Source of the DNA: Oscillospiraceae bacterium
GTDB taxonomy: Bacteria > Bacillota > Clostridia > Oscillospirales > Oscillospiraceae
Length of the DNA stretch: 48,082 nucleotides
NCBI GenBank assembly: GCA_017542425.1
Contig: JAFXXH010000040.1
Coordinates: forward strand, 1-48,082
Direction: 5' to 3'
Below, in pieces: positions 32,712 through 41,021 of this stretch (positions are counted from its first letter, which is position 1; each line of letters starts with the position of its first letter). Both the position numbers and the translations under genes were made by a program. Below the pieces are notes generated by a model. That model was not told the origin of the DNA, ran no database searches, and worked only from the letters and a program-made list of their open reading frames with translations.

Positions 32712-32791
32712 AAGGGGCAAGCCCCTTCCCACAAAATGTGGTAGTCCATAACTGGAAGCACCACATCATGCAGGGAAGGGGCTCGCCCCTT
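32712..32791. repeat. 80-bp nested inverted-repeat element
   Basis: Outer arms of 19 bp (32712-32730 and 32773-32791) pair with one mismatch. Inside them ATGTGGT and ACCACAT form a second stem. No T-run follows on either strand. It may act as a bidirectional stop between convergent genes or be a REP- or MITE-like sequence. I saw no second copy in the window. Confidence 0.6.
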
Positions 32792-32821
32792 CCGCCGTTC
32801 CGCGTCCACGTCAAGCGGCTT

Positions 32822-33361
32822 TCACCGGTGGAGCTGCTCCGCCAATTGCCGCAGCAGCTCCGTCTCATGCAGCGCCTGCTGCGCCCCGTCTCCGTAGAGC
32901 AGGCGCAGCCGGGGCAGATTTGTGGCGGAGGCGGCCCGCAGATAGGCCATGCGCCGTTCCTCCGCCTCCCGGGTGGCCTCCCGGATGGCTTCCCCGGCGC
33001 GTTGGGGGTGGGGCCGGGGCAGGGGCGGCAGACGGAGCTGGTCTCCCGTCAGCAGGAGATACTCCCCCTGCAAGCGCCGGAGCAGCCGCCCACAGGCGGC
33101 GGCCAGTTGCCGCAGCGTCCGGGCGGAGAGGCCCCGAAAGCGCGCTGCCATGGCGTTGTAGCGGTTCTGCGCGGCAAATTCCCCCCGGATCAGCGCGGCA
33201 AGTCGCCGCTGTTCCTCCCGTTCCGGCGGCGGGGGCGGCCCCATGGGGGGACGGGGCGGGGGATTCGGCCCCGGCGGCAGCGCGGGCGGCCCCGGCGGAT
33301 GGACCCGCGGCCAGACTTCCTCCATATGCCGCAGCGTCTCTTGAATGGCGTCGTTGTTCAT
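32822..33361 (-). CDS. Proline-rich protein with ferritin-like helices
   Basis: This 179-residue protein starts at ATG 33361 with AAGGAGGGTGCTT upstream. Residues about 18-45 are nearly all Pro, Gly and Arg. The rest forms four predicted helices in a spacing resembling small ferritin-like proteins of Clostridia (GEFAAQNRYNAMA, LQGEYLLLTGD, EATREAEERRMAYL, LHETELLRQL). The Glu and His that bind iron in such proteins seem partly lost, because the second helix reads AAACGRLLRRL where an E-x-x-H pattern is usual. It may be a degenerate or structural ferritin-like protein. It diverges from rsmE. Confidence 0.55.
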   Translation of the reverse strand: MNNDAIQETLRHMEEVWPRVHPPGPPALPPGPNPPPRPPMGPPPPPEREEQRRLAALIRGEFAAQNRYNAMAARFRGLSARTLRQLAAACGRLLRRLQGEYLLLTGDQLRLPPLPRPHPQRAGEAIREATREAEERRMAYLRAASATNLPRLRLLYGDGAQQALHETELLRQLAEQLHR

Positions 33362-33412
33362 AAGCACCCTCCTTTTCTCCAGCCTATGCGGGGGAGGGAT
33401 GTATGGTTCATC

Positions 33413-33441
33413 TTGCAATTATCAGAAAAGTATGCGATAAT
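33413..33441 (+). promoter_or_regulatory. Promoter of the rsmE-metH-metF operon
   Basis: TTGCAA (33413-33418), 17 bp, GATAAT (33436-33441), 34 nt before the rsmE ATG. No S-box or T-box is seen in this short leader. Confidence 0.65.
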
Positions 33442-33474
33442 GGGGCAACATGTTTCAAAGCGGGAGGGAGCTTC

Positions 33475-34215
33475 ATGCCCAGATTTTTCATGGCCGGAGC
33501 CAACGCCGTCGGCGGGACGCTGATCCTGGCGGGGGAGGACGCCAACCACGCCAAGGTGCTGCGCCTGCGGGTGGGGGACCGCATCGTGATCTGCGACGGG
33601 GCCCAGACGGACCACCACTGCACCGTGCAGCGCATCACGCCGGAGGAAGTGGTGGCCGAAGTGGTGGAGTCCGTGCCCTGCCGGGCGGAGCCGAACCTCC
33701 ACGCGGTCATCCTGGCCGGGCTGCCCAAACAGGGGGAGCGCAGCGACTTCATCGTGCAGAAATGCACGGAGGGCGGCGCGTCGGAGATCGTCTTCTTCCT
33801 CAGCCACCGCTGCGTCTCCGTCCCCACGGACGCGGCCATGGAGCGCAAGCTCCAGCGCTGGCAGCGCATTGCGGAGGAAGCCGCCAAGCAGTCCGGGCGC
33901 GGCCTGATCCCGGAGGTCCGGGCCCTGGGCAGTCTGGCGGAGGCCCTGGACCGGGCGGTGAAGACCGATCTGCCCCTGTTCTTCTACGAGACCGGGGAGC
34001 GCCGGGAGCTGCGCCGGGTTCTCGAGGGCCACGCCGGGCCGCTGCGCTCTGCCGCCATCCTCACCGGGCCGGAGGGCGGCTTCGAGCCCTGGGAGGCGGA
34101 GCTGGCCCGGCTGGCCGGGCTGCCGCTGTGCAGCATGGGACCTCGCATCCTGCGTTGCGAGACCGCTCCCCTGGCGGCCCTGACGGCGCTGATGTACGCC
34201 ACCGGAAACCTGTGA
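33475..34215 (+). CDS. rsmE: 16S rRNA (uracil1498-N3)-methyltransferase
   Basis: This 246-residue SPOUT-class methyltransferase has an N-terminal PUA-like domain (HAKVLRLRVGDRIVICDG) and a C-terminal knot with the family motifs KQGERSDFIVQKCTEGGA, ERKLQRWQRIAEEAAKQSGR, TGPEGGF and MGPRILRCETAPL. It methylates U1498 of 16S rRNA. ATG 33475 has GGGAGG upstream, and the frame's earlier ATG lies in the promoter. Its stop overlaps the next gene's GTG start (GTGA), so it leads the methionine operon. Confidence 0.95.
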   Translation: MPRFFMAGANAVGGTLILAGEDANHAKVLRLRVGDRIVICDGAQTDHHCTVQRITPEEVVAEVVESVPCRAEPNLHAVILAGLPKQGERSDFIVQKCTEGGASEIVFFLSHRCVSVPTDAAMERKLQRWQRIAEEAAKQSGRGLIPEVRALGSLAEALDRAVKTDLPLFFYETGERRELRRVLEGHAGPLRSAAILTGPEGGFEPWEAELARLAGLPLCSMGPRILRCETAPLAALTALMYATGNL

Positions 34216-34880
34216 ACCCCCGTCTGACGGACATCGACCCGGCGGAGGCCCTGCGCTATCTGGGCTGTACGGACGCGCCGCCGGAGGCGCTGCGGCGGGA
34301 TCTGGACCGCTGCCGGGCGCGTCTGCTGGACTGTGCCCGGCCCAGGCTGGTCTGGCGCAGCTTTCCCCGGCTGCCGGACGGGCGCTTGGAGGGGACGGAC
34401 TGGACGCCCGCCGGGGCGGACATCGCCGCCCATCTCCGGGGCTGCCCCCATGTGGTCGTCCTGGCCGCCACCCTGGGCGCGGAGACCGAGACCCTGATCC
34501 GCCGCGCCCAGCGCCGGGACATGGCCCAGGCGCTGCTGCTGGACGCCTGCGCCGCCGCCGCCATGGAGCACGTCTGCGACAACTTCTGTGCGGACCTGGC
34601 TGCCGCGTCCGCTCCGGCCCGGCTGACGGCGCGCTACAGCCCCGGCTACGGGGATTTCCCCCTGTCGGAGCAGCGGCATATTTTTGCCCTGCTGGACGTG
34701 ACCCGGCGCATCGGCGTCAGCCTCACGGAGGGCGGATTGATGCTGCCCCAAAAGTCCGTGACGGCCCTGATCGGCCTGGGCGCGCCGGAGGGGGCGCGGA
34801 CGGCAACAAGCTGTGATACCTGCCCGGCGCGGGCACACTGTATGTTTCGGAAGGAGGGACGGAGCTGTGGAACTCCCTGA
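34212..34880 (+). CDS. Standalone methionine synthase activation domain
   Basis: This 222-residue protein begins with GTG at 34212, overlapping the rsmE stop. It matches the vitamin-B12-dependent methionine synthase activation domain: R-x-x-x-x-x-G-x-x (PARLTARYSPGYGDFPL) and a C-terminal Cys cluster (SCDTCPARAHC). In MetH of Escherichia coli this domain is fused at the C-terminus and, with S-adenosylmethionine, reactivates oxidised cobalamin. Here it is a separate protein encoded directly before a MetH lacking it, with 14 bp of overlap. The Cys cluster is typical of the free-standing form in Clostridia and might bind a metal. Confidence 0.88.
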   Translation: MNPRLTDIDPAEALRYLGCTDAPPEALRRDLDRCRARLLDCARPRLVWRSFPRLPDGRLEGTDWTPAGADIAAHLRGCPHVVVLAATLGAETETLIRRAQRRDMAQALLLDACAAAAMEHVCDNFCADLAAASAPARLTARYSPGYGDFPLSEQRHIFALLDVTRRIGVSLTEGGLMLPQKSVTALIGLGAPEGARTATSCDTCPARAHCMFRKEGRSCGTP

Positions 34881-37218
34881 ACTGACGCTGCTGGACGGCG
34901 CAATGGGTACCATGTTACTGGCAGCCGGACTCCCCGCGGGCGCGGCCCCGGAGCTTTGGTGCCTCAGCGCCCCGGAGACCGTGACGGCGGTCCACCGGGC
35001 CTATGCGGAGGCGGGCAGCCGCGTCCTCTATACCAACACCTTTGGAGCCAACCGGGTCAAGCTGGCCGGGAGCGGCCACAGCGTGGCGGAGGTGGTGACC
35101 GCCGCCGTCCGCTGCGCCAGAGCCGCCGCCGGGCCGGACACCCTGGTGGCTCTGGACATCGGCCCCATCGGGCAACTGCTGGAACCCCTGGGGACCCTGC
35201 CCTTTGAAGACGCCATCGACATCTTTCGGGAGACCGTGGAGGCCGGGGAACAGGCAGGGGCGGACCTGGTGGTCTTCGAGACCCTGAGCGACCTGGCGGA
35301 GGCCCGGGCGGGTGTGCTGGCGGCGAAAGAGCACAGCCGCCTGCCCGTCTGGGTCACCATGACCTTTGAGGCCACGGGCCGCAGCTTCCTTGGCGTCACC
35401 CCCGCCAGCATGGCCCTGAGCCTCTGCGGCCTGGGGGTGGAGGCCCTGGGCTTCAACTGCTCCCTGGGTCCGGCGGAGCTGCTGCCGCTGGTGGAGGAGC
35501 TGCGGGCCTGGAGCGGGGACACGCCCTTGATCCTCAAGCCCAACGCCGGGCTGCCCGACCCCCGCAGCGGGGCCTACGCCATGACGCCGGCGGACTTTGC
35601 CGCCGCCATGGCCCCCGCCGCCGCCCTGGGCGTCCGCTGCTTCGGCGGCTGCTGCGGCACCCGCCCGGACTTCATCGCCGCCCTGGGGGAGACCCTGCGC
35701 CCCCTGCCCCGGAAACCCGTCCAACGCCGCTATGGCGTCTGCTGCGCCACAAACGCGGTGGATTCTTCCGCCGTCCGGGTGGTGGGCGAGCGCATCAACC
35801 CCACCGGGAAAAAGCGGCTGCAACAGGCCCTCCGGGAAGGGGACCTGGATTATGTCGTGCGCCTGGCCCTGGAGCAGCAGGACGCGGGCGCGGAGATATT
35901 GGATGTGAACGTGGGTCTGCCCGGCACGGACGAGCCGAAGCTGCTGGCCGCCGTGGTGCGGGCCTTGCAGGAGAACGTGGATCTGCCCTTGCAGCTGGAT
36001 TCCTCCGACCCCGCCGCCCTGGAGGCGGGGCTGCGGGCCTATCAGGGCAAGGCCATCGTCAACTCGGTGAACGGCACTGCGGAGAGTCTGCGGGACATCC
36101 TGCCCCTGTGCAAACGCTACGGCGCGGCGGTGGTGGGCCTCTGCCTGGACGAGCGCGGTCTGCCTGAGACCTGGGAGCAGCGGGTGGAAATCGCCCGCCG
36201 CATCCGGGACGCCGCCATGGACGCGGGCATCCCGCAGGAGGACCTCCTGATCGACTGCCTGACCCTCACCGTGTCGGCCCAGCAGGAGCAGGCCCGGGAG
36301 ACCCTCCGCGCCCTGCGCTTCGTGACGGAGGAACTGGGCCTGGCCAGCACTCTGGGGGTCAGCAACGTGGCCTTCGGAATGCCCAGGCGGGAGACCCTGA
36401 CCGCCGCCTTTCTGACGGAGGCCCTGCACGCCGGGCTGCGCTTTCCCATCGTGAACCCCGGCACCGCCCTGGTGATGGACGCCATCGCGGCCCACCGGGT
36501 CCTGAGCGGCCAGGACGCGGGGGGCGAGGCCTATCTGCGCCGCTTTGCCGCCCGGACGCCCGCCCCCGCGCCGGAACAAAAGCATCCCACGGAAATGACA
36601 GTCCAGGAGGCGATCCTCCGGGGCCTGAAAGCGGAGACCGCCGCCCTGACCGCCGCCGCCCTGGAGACCATGCAGCCACTGGAGCTGATCGAGACCCTGC
36701 TGATCCCCGCCCTGGACGCGGTGGGGGCGCAGTACGAGGCCGGGACGCTCTACCTGCCCCAGCTCATCAAAGCGGCGGCGGCGGCAGGGGAGGGCTTCGC
36801 CCTGGTCCGGGCAAAGATCGCCGCCCAGGGGGATTCCGACGCGCCCAGCAGGGGCAAGATTTTACTGGCTACGGTGAAGGGCGACGTACACGACATCGGC
36901 AAAAACATCGTCCGCGCCGTGCTGGAAAACTATGGCTACACCGTCCTGGACCTGGGCCGGGACGTGCCCCCGGAGCGGATCGTGGACTGCGCGGTCAGGC
37001 AGTCCGTGCCCCTGGTGGGCCTCAGCGCCCTGATGACCACCACGGTCCCCGCTATGGCGGAGACCATCGCCGCTTTGCGCCAGAGCGGACACGATTGCCG
37101 CATTCTGGTGGGCGGCGCGGTGCTGACCGAGGACTACGCCCGCCAGATCGGGGCGGACGCTTACGCGAAAGACGCCAAGGGCGCGGCGGACTATGCAAGG
37201 GAGGTGTTCGGCACATGA
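34867..37218 (+). CDS. metH: Cobalamin-dependent methionine synthase lacking the activation domain
   Basis: This 783-residue protein starts at GTG 34867 after AAGGAGGGACGGAGCT. A homocysteine-binding barrel (about 1-290) carries the zinc cysteines in FNCSLGP (about 197) and GGCCGTRPD (about 261). A pterin-binding barrel follows (about 300-560; VGERINPTGKKRL), then a cobalamin cap (about 575-655) and a B12-binding Rossmann domain (GDVHDIGKN near 671, His as lower ligand, and the later GGAVLTEDYA). The reactivation domain found in E. coli MetH is missing and is encoded separately upstream. It makes methionine from homocysteine and methyl-tetrahydrofolate supplied by the MetF encoded next, with a 4-bp overlap. 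Confidence 0.96.
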   Translation: MELPELTLLDGAMGTMLLAAGLPAGAAPELWCLSAPETVTAVHRAYAEAGSRVLYTNTFGANRVKLAGSGHSVAEVVTAAVRCARAAAGPDTLVALDIGPIGQLLEPLGTLPFEDAIDIFRETVEAGEQAGADLVVFETLSDLAEARAGVLAAKEHSRLPVWVTMTFEATGRSFLGVTPASMALSLCGLGVEALGFNCSLGPAELLPLVEELRAWSGDTPLILKPNAGLPDPRSGAYAMTPADFAAAMAPAAALGVRCFGGCCGTRPDFIAALGETLRPLPRKPVQRRYGVCCATNAVDSSAVRVVGERINPTGKKRLQQALREGDLDYVVRLALEQQDAGAEILDVNVGLPGTDEPKLLAAVVRALQENVDLPLQLDSSDPAALEAGLRAYQGKAIVNSVNGTAESLRDILPLCKRYGAAVVGLCLDERGLPETWEQRVEIARRIRDAAMDAGIPQEDLLIDCLTLTVSAQQEQARETLRALRFVTEELGLASTLGVSNVAFGMPRRETLTAAFLTEALHAGLRFPIVNPGTALVMDAIAAHRVLSGQDAGGEAYLRRFAARTPAPAPEQKHPTEMTVQEAILRGLKAETAALTAAALETMQPLELIETLLIPALDAVGAQYEAGTLYLPQLIKAAAAAGEGFALVRAKIAAQGDSDAPSRGKILLATVKGDVHDIGKNIVRAVLENYGYTVLDLGRDVPPERIVDCAVRQSVPLVGLSALMTTTVPAMAETIAALRQSGHDCRILVGGAVLTEDYARQIGADAYAKDAKGAADYAREVFGT

Positions 37219-38102
37219 GGGAAAACACATTCTGGGCGGCGCTGGCCGACGCGGCGCAAATGCCCTTTGCGGTGGAGCTGGACCCGCCGGAGACGGCGGA
37301 GCTGGCCGGCTTTCTGGAGCGGGCGGAGGCGCTGCGAAACGGCGGCGCGGACGTGGTGACCCTGGCCGACTGCCCCGGCGGGCGGCCCAGGCTGGACTCC
37401 TGCCTGACGGCGGCGCGGCTGCACTGGGCGGGCATCCCGGCCCTGCCCCACCTGGCCGGGCGGGACCGCAACGCCCTGGCCACCCAATCCCTGCTGCTGG
37501 GCCTCAGCGCCGAGGACGTGGGCGGGGTCCTGCTGGTCACCGGCGACCGCATCCCCGGCGACGAGGGCGCGAAGGGGGTCTACCACTTCAACTCTCTGCG
37601 CCTGCTGGACTTCGCCCGCAAGCTGAATGAGAGCCTGCCCCGCCCCCTGCACCTGGGCGCGGCCCTGAACCTCAACATGCGCAACTTCCGCATCGAGCTG
37701 CGCCGGGCCCAGGAGAAAGAGGCGGCGGGCGCGGAGGTCTTCTTCACCCAGCCCCTGCTGAGCCCCGAGGCCTTTGAAAACCTCCAGGCGGCCCGGGAGA
37801 CCCTGCGCGCCCACATCCTGGCGGGGATCATGCCCATCGTCAGCCGCCGCAACGCCGAATACATGAATGCTTCCGTCCCCGGCATCCGGGTGGACGGGCG
37901 GATCATCGCCGCCTACGAGGGCCTGGACCGCGCCCCGGCGGAGGCCCTGGCGGAATCTCTTTCCGTCGCCCTGGCCCGCCGCGCCGCCCCCAACTGCGAC
38001 GGCTGGTATCTCATCACCCCCTTTACCCGCACCGCCCTGATGTGCCGCATCATGGCAAAGCTGCGGAGCGGGGAAGAGACCCCCGACGTACTGCCATTCT
38101 GA
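37215..38102 (+). CDS. metF: Methylenetetrahydrofolate reductase
   Basis: This 295-residue protein is of the MetF type and supplies methyl-tetrahydrofolate to the upstream MetH. The N-terminal VELDPPETAEL corresponds to the usual E-x-x-P-P segment. LLVTGDRIPG, FARKLNESLPRPLHLGAALNL and AGAEVFFTQPLLSPEAF match the FAD-binding barrel, and AGIMPIVSRRNAEYMN is the family motif. It starts at ATG 37215, overlapping the metH stop. The C-terminal WYLITPF segment resembles that of Clostridial MetF proteins, which often work with an MetV partner; no metV is seen here. Confidence 0.93.
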   Translation: MRENTFWAALADAAQMPFAVELDPPETAELAGFLERAEALRNGGADVVTLADCPGGRPRLDSCLTAARLHWAGIPALPHLAGRDRNALATQSLLLGLSAEDVGGVLLVTGDRIPGDEGAKGVYHFNSLRLLDFARKLNESLPRPLHLGAALNLNMRNFRIELRRAQEKEAAGAEVFFTQPLLSPEAFENLQAARETLRAHILAGIMPIVSRRNAEYMNASVPGIRVDGRIIAAYEGLDRAPAEALAESLSVALARRAAPNCDGWYLITPFTRTALMCRIMAKLRSGEETPDVLPF

Positions 38103-38220
38103 CGGGACAACAGACAGATTCTGTCAAATCGGAAGCTGCGATTTGAAAAAAACGCGACAGCATTCCGTTCATTTTTCCCCGCGTCTTGCATAGAATAGAT
38201 TATATCGCAATGCAAGGGAG
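38103..38220. promoter_or_regulatory. Spacer after metF with a palindrome and a possible promoter
   Basis: CAAATCG and CGATTTG (about 38127-38147) form an inverted repeat followed by A's, not T's, so it is no plus-strand terminator. TTCATT (38168-38173), 17 bp, TAGAAT (38191-38196) may be a promoter for the small frame at 38229. Confidence 0.4.
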
Positions 38221-38228
38221 GAAAAAGG

Positions 38229-38291
38229 ATGGAAAAAGATGTCGATGATCTGATCTATGGCAGCGTGGAGACCGTTCCCAGCGAGCGGTGA
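38229..38291 (+). CDS. Possible 20-residue small protein
   Basis: A frame of 20 codons starts at ATG 38229 behind a strong GGGAGGAAAAAGG site and a plausible promoter, and ends one base before the convergent DUF2508 stop. It is acidic (MEKDVDDLIYGS) and not recognisable. It could be a true small peptide or the first piece of a deleted gene. Confidence 0.35.
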   Translation: MEKDVDDLIYGSVETVPSER

Positions 38292-38504
38292 TCAGCCATA
38301 GAGCGCTTTGAGCGTTTGCAGGCTGCGCCCGTAGCGGGACTGCAGCGCGCCGATCTCCAAAATGGCCGCCTCGGTCAGCGCCGGGTCGGCGGTGTGCTGG
38401 AAGGCGGCGTAGGCGCTGCGCAGGTCGTCCTGGAGTGCCAGCAGCTCCAGTCTGGCCTGCTCCCGCTGCTCCCGGGCGGCCCGGCGTTCCTTGCGTTTGG
38501 ACAT
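38292..38504 (-). CDS. DUF2508-like (YaaL-type) small protein
   Basis: This 70-residue basic protein starts at ATG 38504 with GAGGAGGGACAG upstream; the frame's upstream ATG has no such site. It is rich in Arg, Lys and Leu (SKRKERRAAREQ, LLALQDDLRSAYAAFQHTADP, EIGALQSRYGRSL). This matches DUF2508 proteins in length and in the LxxDLxxAYxxFxxTxDP pattern. In Bacillus the relative yaaL lies in the recR-bofA region. Function is unknown. It is read toward the metF operon and stands alone. Confidence 0.7.
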   Translation of the reverse strand: MSKRKERRAAREQREQARLELLALQDDLRSAYAAFQHTADPALTEAAILEIGALQSRYGRSLQTLKALYG

Positions 38505-38639
38505 GTTCTGTCCCTCCTCACCCATGTACTGCCAACAGTATGCGCAGTTTGTTCCGCGTTCAGACATGGGAAAGGGCTGCGCGGCAGGGCTTTTTGGAAG
38601 AGCCTGCCAACCAGTTTTTTCACACGCATAGTTCCCCGC

Positions 38640-38904
38640 GCCCCGGCCATACTAGATGCGGACCCGGCAAGAGGCGGCCGGCAGGGTCCGCGGGAGCGGA
38701 CTCCAGACCGGTGCCGTGCCCCCAGCGGGCAGTCGGGCGGATGGTCCAAGACCGGTCGGTTCCCGGAGCCGAGGCCGCTGCGGTGCGGTCGTCGAGGGGA
38801 ACGAAACCTCTGGGTCAAGTGCCGGCGGAGAGACAGACGAGAGAGATAAGTTTCCGGCGCGGCGGTGGCTGTGAGATTTCTCACAGCCACCGCTTGATTT
38901 TTTG
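38640..38904 (+). ncRNA. Candidate structured RNA gene before parE
   Basis: About 220 nt of very GC-rich sequence with no plausible protein end in an excellent plus-strand terminator. Local pairings are visible: GCGGACCC with GGGTCCGC (38655-38692 region), GGTC-CAA-GACC, and GAGG with CCTC around GGAACGAAA. The palindrome GACCGGTC is also present. The parE promoter begins inside the terminator's T-run, so the RNA would be separate from parE mRNA. RNase P RNA, tmRNA, SRP RNA and common riboswitch motifs were looked for and not found. The promoter is not clear, and the 5' end is a guess. Confidence 0.45.
38862..38904 (+). terminator. Strong intrinsic terminator before parE
   Basis: Perfect 14-bp arms (38862-38875, 38880-38893) with loop ATTT are followed by TTGATTTTTT. 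It ends transcription arriving from the GC-rich block upstream. Confidence 0.9.
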
Positions 38905-38922
38905 CAAAACATTCGATATAAT
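38894..38922 (+). promoter_or_regulatory. Promoter of the topoisomerase operon
   Basis: TTGATT (38894-38899), 17 bp, TATAAT (38917-38922). The -35 overlaps the T-tract of the preceding terminator. ATAGTT/AACTAT just downstream is a small inverted repeat at the likely 5' end. Confidence 0.8.
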
Positions 38923-38975
38923 ATAGTTGTAAAACTATGTCCAGAATCACACGCAGCGTCAGAGAAGGAGCGCCC

Positions 38976-40973
38976 ATGGCAAAAGCAAAAACGAAAGAAT
39001 ACGGCAACGAGAGCATCTCCCAGCTGAAAGGCCCGGACCGGGTCCGCAAGCGCCCGGGGGTCATCTTCGGCTCGGACGGGCTGGACGGCTGCGAACACGC
39101 GGTCTTCGAGATCCTGTCCAACGCCATCGACGAGGCCCGGGAGGGTTACGGCAAGCTGATCGTCGTCACCCGCTACGCCGACCACAGCATCGAGGTGGAG
39201 GACTTCGGCCGGGGCTGCCCCCTGGACTGGAACGAGAAGGAGCAGCGCTGGAACTGGGAGCTGGTCTTCTGTGAGCTCTACGCCGGAGGCAAGTACGCCA
39301 ACGACAGCGGCGAGAACTACGAGTTCTCCCTGGGCCTGAACGGCCTGGGCTCCTGCGCCACCCAGTATTCCAGCGAGTTTTTCGACGCGGAGGTGTACCG
39401 GGACGGCTATCGCTACGAGCTGCACTTCCAAAAGGGCGTCCCTCTGGGCAAAGCGGGCCAGGAGCTGAAAAAAGAGCCCACCGACCGCAAAAAGACCGGT
39501 TCCCGCTTCCGCTGGAAGCCGGATCTGGAGGTCTTCACGGACATCGACATCCCGGTGGACTACTTCACCGACGTGCTGCGGCGGCAGGCCGTGGTGAACG
39601 CGGGCGTCACCTTCCGCTTCCGCAACCAGAAAGACGGGGGCTTTGAGACGCAGGATTTCCGCTACGAGAACGGCATCCGGGACTATGTGGCGGAGCTGGC
39701 GGGGGAGAACCCCCTGACGCAGCCCTATTACATCGAGACGGAGCGCCGGGGCCGGGACCGGGCGGACAAGCCGGAATACAAGGTCAAGCTCTCCGCCGCC
39801 TTTTGCTTTTCCAACACCGTCAACGTGGTGGAATACTATCACAACTCCAGTTGGCTGGAGCACGGCGGCGCGCCGGAGAAGGCCACGAAGACCGCCTTTG
39901 TCTACGCCATCGACGCCTGGCTGAAAAAGCAGGGGAAATACCAGAAAAACGAGGGGAAGATCAGCTTTCAGGACGTGCAGGACTGCCTGGTGCTGGTCAC
40001 CAACTGCTTTTCCACCCAGACCAGCTATGAGAACCAGACGAAAAAGAGCATCACCAACCGCTTTGTGCAGGAGGCGATGACGGACTTTTTCAAGAGCCAG
40101 CTGGAGATCTATTTCATCGAGAACCGGGCGGAGGCCGAGCGCATCGCCGAACAGGTGCTCATCAACAAGCGCTCCCGGGAACACGCGGAGCGCAGCCGCC
40201 TGAACATGAAGACGAACCTGACCCGCTCGGTGGACATCTCCAACCGGGTGCAGAAGTTCGTGGACTGCCGGAGCCGGGACGTGCGGGAGCGGGAGATTTT
40301 CATCGTAGAGGGCGACAGCGCCCTGGGCGCCTGCAAGCAGAGCCGCAACGCCCAGTTTCAGGGCCTGATGCCCGTGCGTGGCAAGATCCTCAACTGCCTC
40401 AAGGCCGACTACGCCCGCATCTTCAAGAGCGAGATCATCACAGATCTGCTGAAAGTGCTGGGCTGCGGCGTGGAGGTGGAGAACAAAAAGAGCCGGGACC
40501 TGTCCGGCTTCAACCTGGAAAACCTGCGCTGGAGCAAGGTCATCATCTGCACCGACGCGGACGTGGACGGCTACCAGATCCGCACCCTGATCCTCACCAT
40601 GCTCTACCGCCTGACCCCCACCCTGATCCGGGAGGGCTACGTCTACATCGCGGAGACCCCCCTGTATGAGATCAGCGCCAAAGGCAAGACCTGGTTTGCC
40701 TACTCCGACCGGGAGAAAGCGGAGATTCTGGCCAAACTGGAGGGGCAGAAGCTGAGCATCCAGCGCAGCAAGGGCCTGGGCGAGAACGACCCGGAGATGA
40801 TGTGGCTGACGACGATGAACCCCGCCACCCGCCGCCTCATCAAGGTCATGCCCGAGGACGCGGAGCGCACCGCCCGGATGTTCGACCTGCTGCTGGGCGA
40901 CGACCTGGCCGGGCGCAAGGCCCACATCGCGGAAAACGGCTACCGCTACGCGGAGCTGGCGGACCTGTCCTGA
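38976..40973 (+). CDS. parE: Type IIA topoisomerase, ATPase subunit (ParE/GyrB-like)
   Basis: This 665-residue protein starts at ATG 38976 with GAAGGAG; an in-frame ATG 13 codons earlier has no site. The N-terminus has the GHKL ATPase motifs (HAVFEILSNAIDEAREGYG, VEDFGRGCPLDW, LGLNGLGSCATQY), then a transducer domain. The TOPRIM domain follows (IVEGDSALGA near residue 443, CTDADVDGYQIRTL), then LQQ-less closing sequence with QRSKGLGEN. It is the ATPase half of topoisomerase IV or a gyrase paralogue; which cannot be settled without a tree. Its partner subunit is encoded 2 kb downstream, with a restriction-modification pair between them. Confidence 0.92.
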   Translation: MAKAKTKEYGNESISQLKGPDRVRKRPGVIFGSDGLDGCEHAVFEILSNAIDEAREGYGKLIVVTRYADHSIEVEDFGRGCPLDWNEKEQRWNWELVFCELYAGGKYANDSGENYEFSLGLNGLGSCATQYSSEFFDAEVYRDGYRYELHFQKGVPLGKAGQELKKEPTDRKKTGSRFRWKPDLEVFTDIDIPVDYFTDVLRRQAVVNAGVTFRFRNQKDGGFETQDFRYENGIRDYVAELAGENPLTQPYYIETERRGRDRADKPEYKVKLSAAFCFSNTVNVVEYYHNSSWLEHGGAPEKATKTAFVYAIDAWLKKQGKYQKNEGKISFQDVQDCLVLVTNCFSTQTSYENQTKKSITNRFVQEAMTDFFKSQLEIYFIENRAEAERIAEQVLINKRSREHAERSRLNMKTNLTRSVDISNRVQKFVDCRSRDVREREIFIVEGDSALGACKQSRNAQFQGLMPVRGKILNCLKADYARIFKSEIITDLLKVLGCGVEVENKKSRDLSGFNLENLRWSKVIICTDADVDGYQIRTLILTMLYRLTPTLIREGYVYIAETPLYEISAKGKTWFAYSDREKAEILAKLEGQKLSIQRSKGLGENDPEMMWLTTMNPATRRLIKVMPEDAERTARMFDLLLGDDLAGRKAHIAENGYRYAELADLS

Positions 40974-41021
40974 GCCGTTGGGCCTTTTTCCTGTTGTATT
41001 ATCATTTCGGGAGGAATCGAA

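Noticed and set aside
34915-36585. A 556-codon minus-strand frame opposite metH
   Set aside because: Shadow of the metH gene; rich in Gly, Gln and Arg and without a ribosome site.
38640-38860. RNase P RNA, tmRNA, SRP RNA or a cobalamin/FMN riboswitch
   Set aside because: None of their characteristic conserved motifs was found; a short GGAGCCGA match to FMN riboswitches lacks the rest of the structure.
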